From: Onthophagus taurus
Taxonomy: Eukaryota; Arthropoda; Insecta; Coleoptera; Scarabaeidae
DNA length: 64,000 nucleotides
Assembly (NCBI RefSeq): GCF_036711975.1
Contig: NC_091975.1
Span: 3,288,501 to 3,352,500 of the forward strand
Direction: 5' to 3'
Positions 39,301-51,300 of this stretch are shown in pieces; within the stretch, counting starts at the first letter, position 1; the number at the start of each line of letters is the position of its first letter. The notes under the pieces were generated by a model. It was not told the DNA's origin and searched no databases. It saw nothing but the letters and a program-made list of their open reading frames with translations. A program made the translations under genes and the position numbers.

Positions 39301-42300
39301 ATGTAACCACGTTACCACAACTACATTAACACCTATATATATTTATTTTATTTAAATCGTTTTCAATTTCAAATAAACGTAACAATATCACGTGAAGAGA
39401 TGTTTTTGATTTGGCAGGAAAAGCGATTCAAGCAAGAAAAACATCCCTCGGTTCTCTTTCGCATCGACTATATTCACTTTGATGTTTTCGAAGAGCTCGC
39501 TCCCTCAAGAGGTTCTCGACGGTTCCACACGGAACGAGATCGACTTTTTACGGTGCTTTATTATTTGCCCGGATCCCAGATTTTAATTTGCATTTATCCC
39601 CGGGGGAAAACATGTCCTGAAGGCGACGAATGCGCGCAAACAGGTACCGCGGAGTAGTGTCTCTTTCTCTTTGGCTGGCAGGAGATCACGGCAGCAAATT
39701 TATTCCTCGTTGAATTATTCATTGGGTGCCGGCGCGGACAGATGAATGCTGCCTCCTGAGGGCATCCGATCGAGAATTGTTTAAATATCCAAAGATCGAG
39801 TTCATCTTTTTGATGCACACTGACTCAATAAAATCACTCTACACATTTAATTTTAGAATTTCAACAAAAAAATACATAAAGATATATCCCTTTAAATATT
39901 AAAAATTTTGTTCTGGCCAACACTAGCCGAAATCGTGGAAGAAAGAAAATTAATGAAGGAGGTTGTCAAAAAGGATGCCAAAATCCAAAACAACATTAAA
40001 GCCAATTTGTTTCATTTCCAAACAAAGCACTTAAGATACGGAACTTTAAAATAAGACTTCCTAAGTATAATACTCAGTATAATATCACAGTCTTTCAGTT
40101 CTAGTTTTAGTTCAATAAAAACATCAATGGAAATATATTTTAATATATTGCATTTTAATTGAAATTCACTGTATGTGGAAATGCAGAGAAGATGGGCCCC
40201 TTTTAATTGCAAGAGATACATCCATAAAAAAGTTTTATGGAGACTATTTTAAGACAGTATAATAACAGATCTTTCTCACTTGCTAAATAGTAACAATTTT
40301 TACTATTTAAGTCACCCCCTAAATAATGGAGTGAGTAATAAAACATGACACATGCAATAATTTACACCTGTCGGAAGTGGTATTACTCATTCGCGTTACA
40401 AAAGGGGTGACTTAACGCCCCCTAAACTAAGATCTTTTGTTTCCTACAACGTCATTGTTTGTAGCTACGACCGTATTCGGAAGATTTTAATTGCAATCAC
40501 ACAATAATTGGAACATTAAACAAGATTATGATGTCTATTAATAATAATAAATAAATAATATTAAGATGAATAAAAAATGAGATAATAACTAATTAGCATT
40601 ACCTCGATTTAATTATGTCGGTTCTCGTGTCAAAGGGAGACAGCAGCTGAAAAGGTATGGTGAAACGAAAGGGGAGGAAAACAACCGGTTCGTTAAATTT
40701 TGGGACAGCTGCCTCGTTTTCTTAATAATGCGACGCGGCGCCGGTAAAAACGACAATCGCGCGCGAGAACAATGGGGAGGGCTCTCCCTATATCGTCACG
40801 GACTAAAGCTTCGCCGCCACGCCACTGGTCGCTTTGTTTTTTAACTCTCCTTAAAAAAATAAGTCTAATTCAACGAGTTTAGCACGTCAATTTCTTCGTC
40901 TCTGAGAGAATTTCTAATTAAATCCGGTCAAAGGAAATTACATCATTTGCTGCGTGGAACAAAACCGAGACGGTCGTTTACTGGAAAATATCTAATTAAG
41001 AATCCGATTATTGATTCGACGGGAGAAGGAGAAGTTTGGACCACGAGCGCGTTTTCTAATCCCAATTAATTTTCAACGAAACACGATTGGATGTTTTCTC
41101 TTCGAGTTTACGACCCGTTCGTTTAAGATTGAATGCGTTTCATCGGTAATTAGAAAGTTTCGACGGTTTATTGACCTTTCTTTCAATCGCGTGCGCCTTT
41201 TTACAACGTATTTCTCATTTTTATTAATATGTAACTATATAAAATATTACTATATCAAATTATCATCGATCAAGATTGATGTTGCACTGTGTGGACATAA
41301 TAATAGCGCCGTTTTGAATCTCATTTACAAAGGGCACACCCATCGCCGAACTGGTTGATTACTTATACATACGTCAAGCTTGAAAAGCGTTAATGTCCAC
41401 AACGGGACACTTTAACCCGTCATTGTTTGCGTTAACGCCGCGTGAGGTCTTGTCAAAGAGGGTTCATTATGTTAAATTTTTAAATTAAAAATACCCTGCT
41501 CTTTCTATTTTGGTCTTCTTATCTGAATATCTCGTTTGAATTCTTGTTCGGATTGGATGATGTTGATGATGATCGGTATCGTGGCAATGACACCGAAGGA
41601 GAGAACGAACGTTGCGCAATCCGAAGAAGGGAGAATAGGAGGAGAGCTCGTGAATTTGTGTAAGGATACACAGATCTCGCGCGTTTGTGCTCTGAACGCG
41701 GGCCGTGCGCGCAGGGGTCAACGGTGAACGACCGTGGAATCTGAGGTGCGCCGGAGACTCTTTCTCTTTCTCTGTTCCACCCGTTCAAAAGAGGAATAAA
41801 AAGAACAAGTTATCTCGGACATCTTCCTGGTTTTAAAGCGATCTCTTATGGCGAGAGCTCGCGCGCATTGTTGTAACTTTACGACTACTATCGGTTTCAA
41901 TTTGGTTATAAAAACTTTTATTTACTGCTTCCGTTTCAATAAAACGAGGTTAAAAATTTAAAGGGCCTTGAATGCAGCCTCCTTGAAGGCCTTCTTTGGT
42001 GCGTTCAAAGAAACAATGCGGGCGTTTCACGGTCCGGTAACTGCGAAACAAATTTTTCGATCCTTATCCCGGACTTGTACGACGCTTTGTTTGTAAATCT
42101 CTTTATGCAAACCCTTAACGATCTTTATATACGACCATAACTGTTAAATTTAATATCGGGTGACGAATCGATTTAATAAATTTCAATATGTTTGTGTTAT
42201 TCCCGGCGCATCCACCAATAAAAACTCGTAAAATTCTCGTTGTTTAGCTTCGCCAACATGATTGACATCCCCCTCCAAAACGTTTTACCATTATTAAAGC

Positions 42301-45300
42301 CCAGAAAAGCAATAAGCGTCAAAAACCGTATACCAAGCGTATTAATTTAAATGTATTTCACGGCGTCGGCGTTCGCCCCGAGTCGCGGTAAATCCACCCT
42401 GCTACTCTACACGGCCACTTTATCGTTTCCCTCGCCTCCCGCAGGTATAAATCAATCGCCCCGTGGAGCCGGATTTATAAGCTCTTGCGGGGGGGCCAGG
42501 CGGCGTTTATTCCAGAGGATAAATTAACTTTCACACGGACGGAACCGTGCCCGTATTTATGTCCTACTTATTCACGAAGCGTAGTAGCAGGAGGGTTTTG
42601 CTGAATAACGAGAATCATCGGGGATCAACCTCCCCCCATTTAATTCTTCTAAATTTATAACTCGAATAAAATTAAACCTAAAACATTTATAAAATCACTT
42701 AACGAATAATTAACGTATAAGTTATAAATTATTTCAAGTGTATTTAATTACCTTTAGGAAGCTTGCCAGGGTCGGGCGATTTACACCCGAGGGAAGAAGC
42801 CATAGACGGTAATTTCCTCTTGTGGTTGCACAATTTGGTTAGGTCGCCCTGGTTCGTATCCGGTGACAGGGTCCATGGTTTGCCGGGAACCTGAAATCAA
42901 ATAACGTGAGCTATAATAAGGATTCACCCTCGAAGGTATACGTGAGGTATGAAAGCTCGGGAACGCGATCTCAATTATTAAACCTATGTGAGCCAGTTTC
43001 CGAGCTACTACTCAAATCATCACCACGTGTATTTGCCTAGTTAAATTTGTTATCAATCAAAAATAATTAACTTGAACATATATGTTCAATTCAGAGTATC
43101 CCTTCTTTGCCACTGTTAATGATTAGATTATGTTGTTAAAATAGTATTTTTATTGATGTATTTTAAAGAACAGATGAACACGATCGAGTCGATAAATGGT
43201 TGAGTTCCATTTGCTTCGACCTTCGACCCACAATCTCAAACGGTAAACGGTCGTTACAAGTTATAACCGCAAATTCCATCGCATCAACAACGAATTTCAC
43301 ACCGTTTCTCTCGACACTTTATAACCGTACTCAAAGAGGTGACATAAACCACTTTTTTCAACTGAAATAAATAAGTGGAAAAAAATATACGGTGATGGAT
43401 AAAAGTAAGATATAATATAATAATCATACATAAGAAGATAATAAAAAATTAGTATAACAGTGTGATTAGAGATACTTATTCACAAAAAAAAACAAAAAAC
43501 AAATCGCTCAATAGCTACATAATAAAAATTCAGCAAACAATGCAAAAACTAACACGACAAAAGTACATACAGTATGCGCCAAAACATACAGTACTGGAAA
43601 AATATTTTATTATTGTTATTATTTCGTTGTTATATTATGGATGATAGGTACTTTAAATGTTGAAAATGTATTTCTAATCACACTGTAATACTAATTTTCT
43701 GTTATCTTATTACGTTGCACAAAAACCTCAATTCAATGATGTAGGTAGATTTTTGTTCGCCACTGTATATAAAAAGAGCAAGGTGTCACCAATGACAGGT
43801 AAATGATCTGGGTTTAAAAAGAAATCATAATTTATTATGATTTTATCGTGTCGTTTCAAGGTTAAGTTATTCAAATAAAGCGAGTTACATAACGGGTAAA
43901 TATTAAAAATAACTTTTAACGCAGTATCAAATGGTCAATTTGGATTCCGTGAGTAAAACATAAACATTCCCAGCACGACAAATACGCGCACGGCACGAAT
44001 TACGTCCTAGTCGGGCTGCGATCGATTGCAAAACAACCGGGCTAATCAGATAAAATACGCCGATTACACACGGCTACAAATTCGATTAGCATATTCCAAC
44101 ATGGACATTTACATAAATGAATCCTTAACGAGCTCTAACTCTCTCACTTAGTTCTTAACTCTTTCTCGCTTTGTTTTCTTTAACAAAACTGTTTGTTAAA
44201 TTTAATGACGTTTCGGGAAATCCATCAAATCTGTCTCCGAGAATGTCAGTGGAACATTAATTTATTTAAAATGAACACAGTGCATTATATTAATTCTGCT
44301 CTAACAAATACGGTTAGCCTCGTATATGATATCGTTGTGGGAGAAGAAACTATATCAAAATTATCGGATTTCTCCAAAAGTTTATCTTCATCGATTGGAT
44401 TTTTGAAATTGAAACCTCAAAAATCGTCAAAATTAAAAAATTTAAGCGGAGATGAGATTTTACGTCGCGTTGAAGAAGTAATATCAAAAATTGTAAACTA
44501 TTTCTTTAACGCTGATCCGCAAATCATCGAAAGTTTTTTATCGGTAACTCAAGTGGATTATTCAGCGAATGGTCACGAAGAAGACAAAGAATGTTACGAG
44601 AACTTAATCGATTTTGGAAAAAAATTAAGGGCTAAAGCATTATTTGATTTTATAAAATACGAAGACCACGAACTTGGATTTATGAAAAATAACATCATAA
44701 CATTACTTAATTGCAAAGATGAACATTGTTGGGTTGGAGAACTTAACGGAAAAATCGGTTGGTTTCCGGCAAAATTTGTTGAAATTCTCGACGAAAGAAC
44801 GAAATCTTACAGCTGTGCCGGCGATGATAACATTTCAAAAATAATCTCGCCATTAATAAGGGGAGATTTATGTCCTGTTATTGAACAATTATTAATATAC
44901 GGAATGAAACATCGCTTTTTTAACCAAAAACATCCTTGGTACTTCATAAAAACCATTGTTAAAAACATTTCCGACTCCAATTACGAAGCAATCTACAGCC
45001 GATTAATTTTATGTAAAACATATAAATTAGAAGACAACGGAAAAATATTAACCCCAGAAGAAATTTTATTTCGATCAATCCATCTAATCGAATTAACACA
45101 CGCAAAAGTAAACGAAGACGTTAAATTTAGATCGCTAATTTGTTTAGGATTAAACGAACAAGTTTTACATTTATGGTTTGAAATTTTTTGTTCATGCGAG
45201 GAAATCATACAAAATTGGTATCATAATTGGTCGTTCATTAGAAGTCCGGGTTGGGTACAAATTAAATGCGAACTAAGAATCTTATCAAAACTCCCATTTA

Positions 45301-48300
45301 ACTTGGATTATAACTGGGAATTACCGAAAGACGAAGATTTAACTTTTAAGAAGGACGTCAGAGATATGTTACTAAAATACCACCTGTTCAGTTGGGATAT
45401 ATGAGGTATGGCAATAAAAAATGAAATAAATACAACGAAACCTTTTCTTTGCGTTTTATTGACTCGTCAGGTCGCGGAACATTAATATCCCGAGCCGTTA
45501 ACTCTTCATTCGAGTGCCTTTTATGCGTCCGACCATAAATCGGGCAACAATAATTGCGACCGCGAAAACAACCTAGGGTAACAAAACGTCAACGACATTT
45601 TCCTCGCAAGACGTCAATTAATGTGTGGTAAAGGGTCCTTAATGAAGTCTTCAATCTTAAACTTGTTGGACAAGATAGTTTTTTAGTGTTTTTTAATAAG
45701 AAATCTTTATAAGCTGATTCAATTTATTTATTATATTGGTTTTAAATTAATAATGTCCAAAAAATAAATGAAATAACGTGAATCTTTCTGCATATATTTT
45801 TGTTATTCTTCTCCAAAATAATACTTAGATCTTTATGTAATGAGATGTTGAAACTAATAAGGGGAGATTTATGTCCTGTTATTGAACAATTATTAATATA
45901 CGGAATGAAACATCGCTTTTTTTGTCTGGAGACGCACGGCTAAACCCGAAACTTTTTAGTTCTAGGTCTAGTGTTAGTTCTAGTTTTAATTGTTATTCAG
46001 CGCTGACGTCACGGACGGGTCTTCTAGTTGTGCACTTATTCCCGGTATGTAGCAATCTTCTCAAATTGTACCATCCTTGGTATAAATATAAGGCCACGTA
46101 CTTGTAGACTGGACATAACGGCTGTCCAAATTTGTATTAATCCAAATTGAAGCCATGATATGAGTAATTATATTCTATAACGTGCTACAAAGTTTGCATG
46201 ATCATCTCAATTCATGTTGGATTTCCCAAAAATGATATTTATTGGAACCGAAAGAAAAAAAAAACTTAAATCGATGGGTTGAAATTCGTTTCATTTATAA
46301 ATTCTAATAAGAAATCCGTCGGAAAGCCGAATTTTATTTCCGTCGGAAGCGCCGGAGATCTCGGCCCCTAATATCCGGGACCATTTATATCGGTAACAAA
46401 GGAGAAATTGAATTGCGAGAGTTGCGCTCGACGGCGACTCGGTCCCCATAAAAAATTCATCCGCCTGTCGGGAACAATAAAACTGAGCGAAATTGCAATT
46501 CGCGAAACGGCTCACCCTTTTCCTCGTACTACAAACAATTTTGTGTTTTGCTTTCTCCCCCATCTCAAAATTTACCTCCAATTCATTTCAAAAACCCCAC
46601 CTTTTCCGTTAATAATCATCGACTAACTGTCTTACCACCTTGAAATTAACAGTCACGCACGCATCGCTCATTATTCGACGCCTGGTCACGTGATCGTCAC
46701 GAAACAGACGTTTTACGTCCACTCTTTCACTCACTTCTCATGCATATGCGAAGAAAAAAAAACCAACCACCTAGCGCTACGATCGATTTCCCCCGTGCAT
46801 ACATTAATATTGATACGAGATATCCCCCATTAAAAGTGATTATTTAGGCTTTTGATAGGGATCTTAATGGAGCGGGCGGTGCGTGTGCACCTAAAAGGGC
46901 TCTTTACACACTACAAATGCAACCCTAATCGACGCCGCCGTCGCGACGCTACCTCCAAAGAACTCCAATTAATAAAAGATGAGGCAATAAATTTTCCTTT
47001 TCTTCAAATTTCCTTCATTCCAATCTGATCTCGTTCACAAAGTTGTCAAATTATCTTTTTTTTGTGGTAAAATTTTTCATCCCGTTTCGTTTTCCGGATT
47101 CCCTGACTGTTGAACAGATGTTCGGGACGAGTTCAAAAAAAGCGGAATCGAAACGAGTCTGGGATTTCAGAATGAATAAAAAAAAATAATTAAAAACAGC
47201 AGAGGACTTTGGTGGAAACTCGAAAAAGAGGAGTGGATGGGGTGAGAGTGAGAGGGGTTGTTGAAACGCGGCCGTTTTTCAGGCGAGTTGTCGCCTTAAT
47301 TAGCGTCAAAATCGCCGGGTTCGTTATGTAAATATGGTTGCGTGCCTACGGCGCATTAATTGGGTTTTTATGCGACCAGAACTAATTATTCCGAGTGGCG
47401 CGCTTGTTTTTGGATTATCGCAACGAAACGGCACGCTTTCAAAGCGACAACGAAACGGACGCTTTTTGTGTCCGTCACGTAAACGTTTATGCATTGTCGT
47501 TAATTAAAACACAATTCATGACTCATTATTATCATCCAAATTACACATAATAGATAAGTCGAATATTATAATTCAATTCAAGTCTAACTGAATGTATCTT
47601 TACGAATTATAATGGTAGCAATAAATCGTAATCAGAGATACATCGAATTGATGACGGAAACGTGAAAATTACGACGACAGCTCGTCTTCATTGCCGAAGG
47701 AAATTGGACGGGAATTGCTCGCCAATTCGGTCGTTATCTTGGATAATAAAGTTACCGGATAACGCGCGCTTGGTATTATATTCACTCTTTCGTGTGCTAA
47801 CACAATGGACGCCCGATGGATTCCAGACACGCGATTCAACTCGTGCAGATAATTCGAGCTTTTATCTGAAAACTGAATCGAATTAAATACGGTGGTGATA
47901 GGAACCAAAAAAAATTTATAACGAATTAATTATTAATGATCGATAAAATGCAGATAAAACTAAAAGTACGGCTAACACTAACACTAGAACTAAAAATATT
48001 CAGGTTAGCCATACGTCTCTTAAGACGGCTAAACCCAAATAATTCTAATTCTAGGTCTAGTGTTAGTTCTACTTTAAGTCCAATAAAAATATTAAAATAA
48101 TTAATAAAACTAATAATTAAAACTAGAACTAGTACTAGCATTAGAACTAACACTAAACCTAGAACTAGAAACATTCGTTGTATATATTCATAGTATTAGT
48201 TCTACTTTTAGTTCAATTACAAATTTACAAATTGTTTCGGATGTCCTAGAAGTTGGAGCGCATGAAGAATTTGCGAGGTTTTTCTGCTGTTTTGCCTTCA

Positions 48301-51300
48301 ATCAAACGTCCGCAAGCTGCCATGCCAGCGAAAATATTGAAATGAGTACAGTTCTGACTTCACTAAAGAAATCACTTTGACTCCACTATACATGAAGACA
48401 TTACCCTGCGTCATAATAATTTGATAAATGGTGAATGGGAACTAATATTAAAAATTATGTAAATAGACTCATTATAATTATACCTACCTCGACAACATAA
48501 CCACTTAGTTTATAAAATCATTTCTTGATTCAACTAGAAATTATTGGTTATAAACACGTTGATGACGATGATGATTCAACGTTGGTTATCGTTTTTCTTT
48601 TCGGCCAATTAAACTGGCGAGTTCGCGATCGTAGCTCCGATATTAATTACATCAGCACTTCTGCGTTGCCAATTTACTAGTTTTCTTTGTTAGTGCCGCT
48701 TAACGACGGCCGGCAATTTGCTCGAATTATTCCTGATTTTAATCTCGATTCATCGGCTAATAACCAATTATTATGCTCCGGGCGTTTAACACATTCTTCT
48801 CACCTTGGTTTTAATATAAACGAGGCGCGTTTGAATCCAAGACACGCTTGTAACGATTCAATCGGCCCTTTAAATATTTCAGCAGATCAGATCGTTGAAT
48901 AATACATGCCCAAACCCGCCCTTTTTCGTAAAAGGGGGTCGAGGTGACCCTCAGGGGAAGATTTGTAGTAGTTCACGCCAAGCGGGGTGTTTGATGCATA
49001 TTTAATGTTGCCACCGGTTTTTTTTATTTATTTTTTTTTTAGGTTTGAAACAAAAGGGTGGTTGAGGGTGCACCTGTTGGTTAAATCGCGATATTGAATA
49101 TCGATCATAAAAGGTTGGGAACGTTTTAACCAGCTCTAGAGTTCCATCAAAACGTCAAAAATATATATCATTACAAAAAACCTCGAAATCAATGAATACA
49201 TGAGTCTTGTATTAGCATTTTCGATTAAGTTGACGTCAAATTGAATTCCTACGCCGAGTACTACTTTTCTCTTTGACGTATTAAATTAAAGATATTTGAG
49301 ATTTCTAACTATAAAGTGAACAAACACGTAAGTGTTCTTTTATTGATTCTTAGTCGGGGTGAGTGAAGTAAGTTCCACTTCACGTCACTTAGGAAAACCC
49401 ATTTTCCCTCAAGATGCGACAGCCCCCGGAGATCGGATCCAATAGTTTACCGTCTCGAAGGCGTCGTGTTTTACAAACTTCGGGCGACGCGGCTTTTACC
49501 TTTTTTCCAGGTTCAACGAAGACAAAGTGGTGGAGATCACCAAGTAAAGGGATCAGACTTTATTTTCGAAGGGGGGTTGAAAAAGGGTCACGATAGCTTT
49601 TCGACCGATCGAGCCCGAAGTGGACATGATTCGAACGGAATGTTTTTCGGGCGGGATGATAATTCGATTCGAAACGGGGGGCGGATCAATTAGCGTTTAA
49701 CGATTCGAAATCGAATTACCTCCGCTAAACTTTTCGGATAACAAAGTTAAGACCTCTCACCTTTGGATCGAAGTTGAAAACCGAGTCCGACTTCAGAGGG
49801 CACTCCAGACCGCACTTGCACGTCCCGGGCGTTAACAGGTACTCTTTTACTTGCTCCAATGAGCTGAGGGCCGTGTTGCTCGGACTGAAAATGAAATGAT
49901 ACATTAATTTTTTTCATATCAAAACAATTTAATTAGGCTTTATAACGTTATAATAGAACCAACCCGATTTACAGAGTAATTAGATCCAAACGAATCATTT
50001 TAATGAATTGATCCGTTTACCAAAACTGCATTAATTAAACACCGTATTCAAATTAAACTGTTGCGATAATCATTTATAACCAGGCACGCCACCTAGTATA
50101 TACTAAAGGGATTTAACGAAAGTTTTACTCTGGATTTGGGGTAAACCTTTCAAAGGATGTGGTGAGGAGGTAATATTGAAAATTCCCCCTTCGGAAAAGG
50201 TTGAGTAAACACAGGGTTACATGATGATACGCAAATATTTAAATTTCCACTTTTTTATTTCATTTTTTTCGGTTAATATTCTTGGAAATCACCTACAATT
50301 ACCAACACAAAGTGCACCGAACCGATACGACTATCCCCTTTGATTTCCCGCTGCGAATTCGTAATTAAATCCCCAGTGTCATCATCGTTCCTTTGACTGC
50401 GACGTTAACTTTAACAATTCATTCACGTCGATTCCATCTCTTTGTTAATTATTAATTTATGCGATTAAATTTGATGTGATCCCTTCGCCATACTATCAAG
50501 GGTTTTGCGGTCAATAATTAACAGGACAGGGTCGCCACTAACGATGTAAATATTATGCCTGAGGTCGCATTAACCCCGAGAGAGAGTGTATACCGAAGCA
50601 ATCCGGCGGTCGCATGTTTGATGAGGATACTTCAAGGCTACAACACATGTACTAAGTAATCGAGAGAGAGAGAGAGAGAGAGAGGCTAAATGGGGGGAAT
50701 CCACTCGTCCTTGCATTGTTTCAAAGCGAGACAATCGTCGAACAGAGGAACAGAAGAACACAATCGAAGCGCCCACTCGTGGTGGTTTAATCGTTACCTT
50801 TGCATACTCGCGCCGAACTGAACTTGTAAAAACTTGCCGCGTCGGTAACCCCTTTTAACCCGACAACGACGCATGAGAAGACGACGACGAACAAGAAGAA
50901 GAGGAAACCGGTCGCGTCGCTCGGCAGATGTTCCAACGTAAAAGAAGATGAACCATTGAATACAGAGAAGACTGTAGACTCCGAAGAGTAGTGTGTAACA
51001 GTTTTGTTTCATCTTCTTCGCAAAGGGAAAGAGTTAAAAAGGTGGGACAGAGAATCAATTATCTGCTCGCAAAAGGGGGACTGGAATTCTTTGGGGGGCT
51101 ACGCCCTTTCGCAAGTGAATGAGACATCGTTTTGGAGCCCCCCTAACAAAAGTAATTAATAGTCCCCCCCACTCCGTTTCGATGAAGGATCCGCGCAAAA
51201 ACTGTTCGACCGCCCGAGAGAAATAGATACGGGACGAAGAAGGCCTCCTCATCTCTCTACGGTGGTCACGGTCGTCTCTTCGCTTTATTTACACTTGACG

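Larger units (their letters stand above)
35528..42751 (-). other. sba intron (7.2 kb)
   Basis: No nested gene supported. Contains GC-rich stretches (about 36350-37330, 38100-38900, 40640-40850, 41400-41720), a TG dinucleotide run at about 39150-39170, a fragment of the dispersed repeat near 40099 and a foldback element at 40307-40415. Confidence 0.6.
42891..49760 (-). other. sba intron (6.9 kb) carrying a nested gene
   Basis: Contains the plus-strand SH3-RUN gene at 44205-45404, a Tc1-like inverted-repeat element at 43436-43707, the 68-bp duplication at 45855-45922 and two dispersed repeat copies (45927-46065, 47957-48215). GC-richer stretches at 46650-46950 and 48900-49120 have no gene. Confidence 0.65.

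Noticed and set aside
41011..41358. 115-codon plus-strand ORF in an sba intron
   Set aside because: No recognisable motif and no supporting splice sites.
49620..49650. GTTCGAATC-like tRNA B box
   Set aside because: No paired T-stem, anticodon stem or A box nearby; no tRNA gene could be built anywhere in the window.
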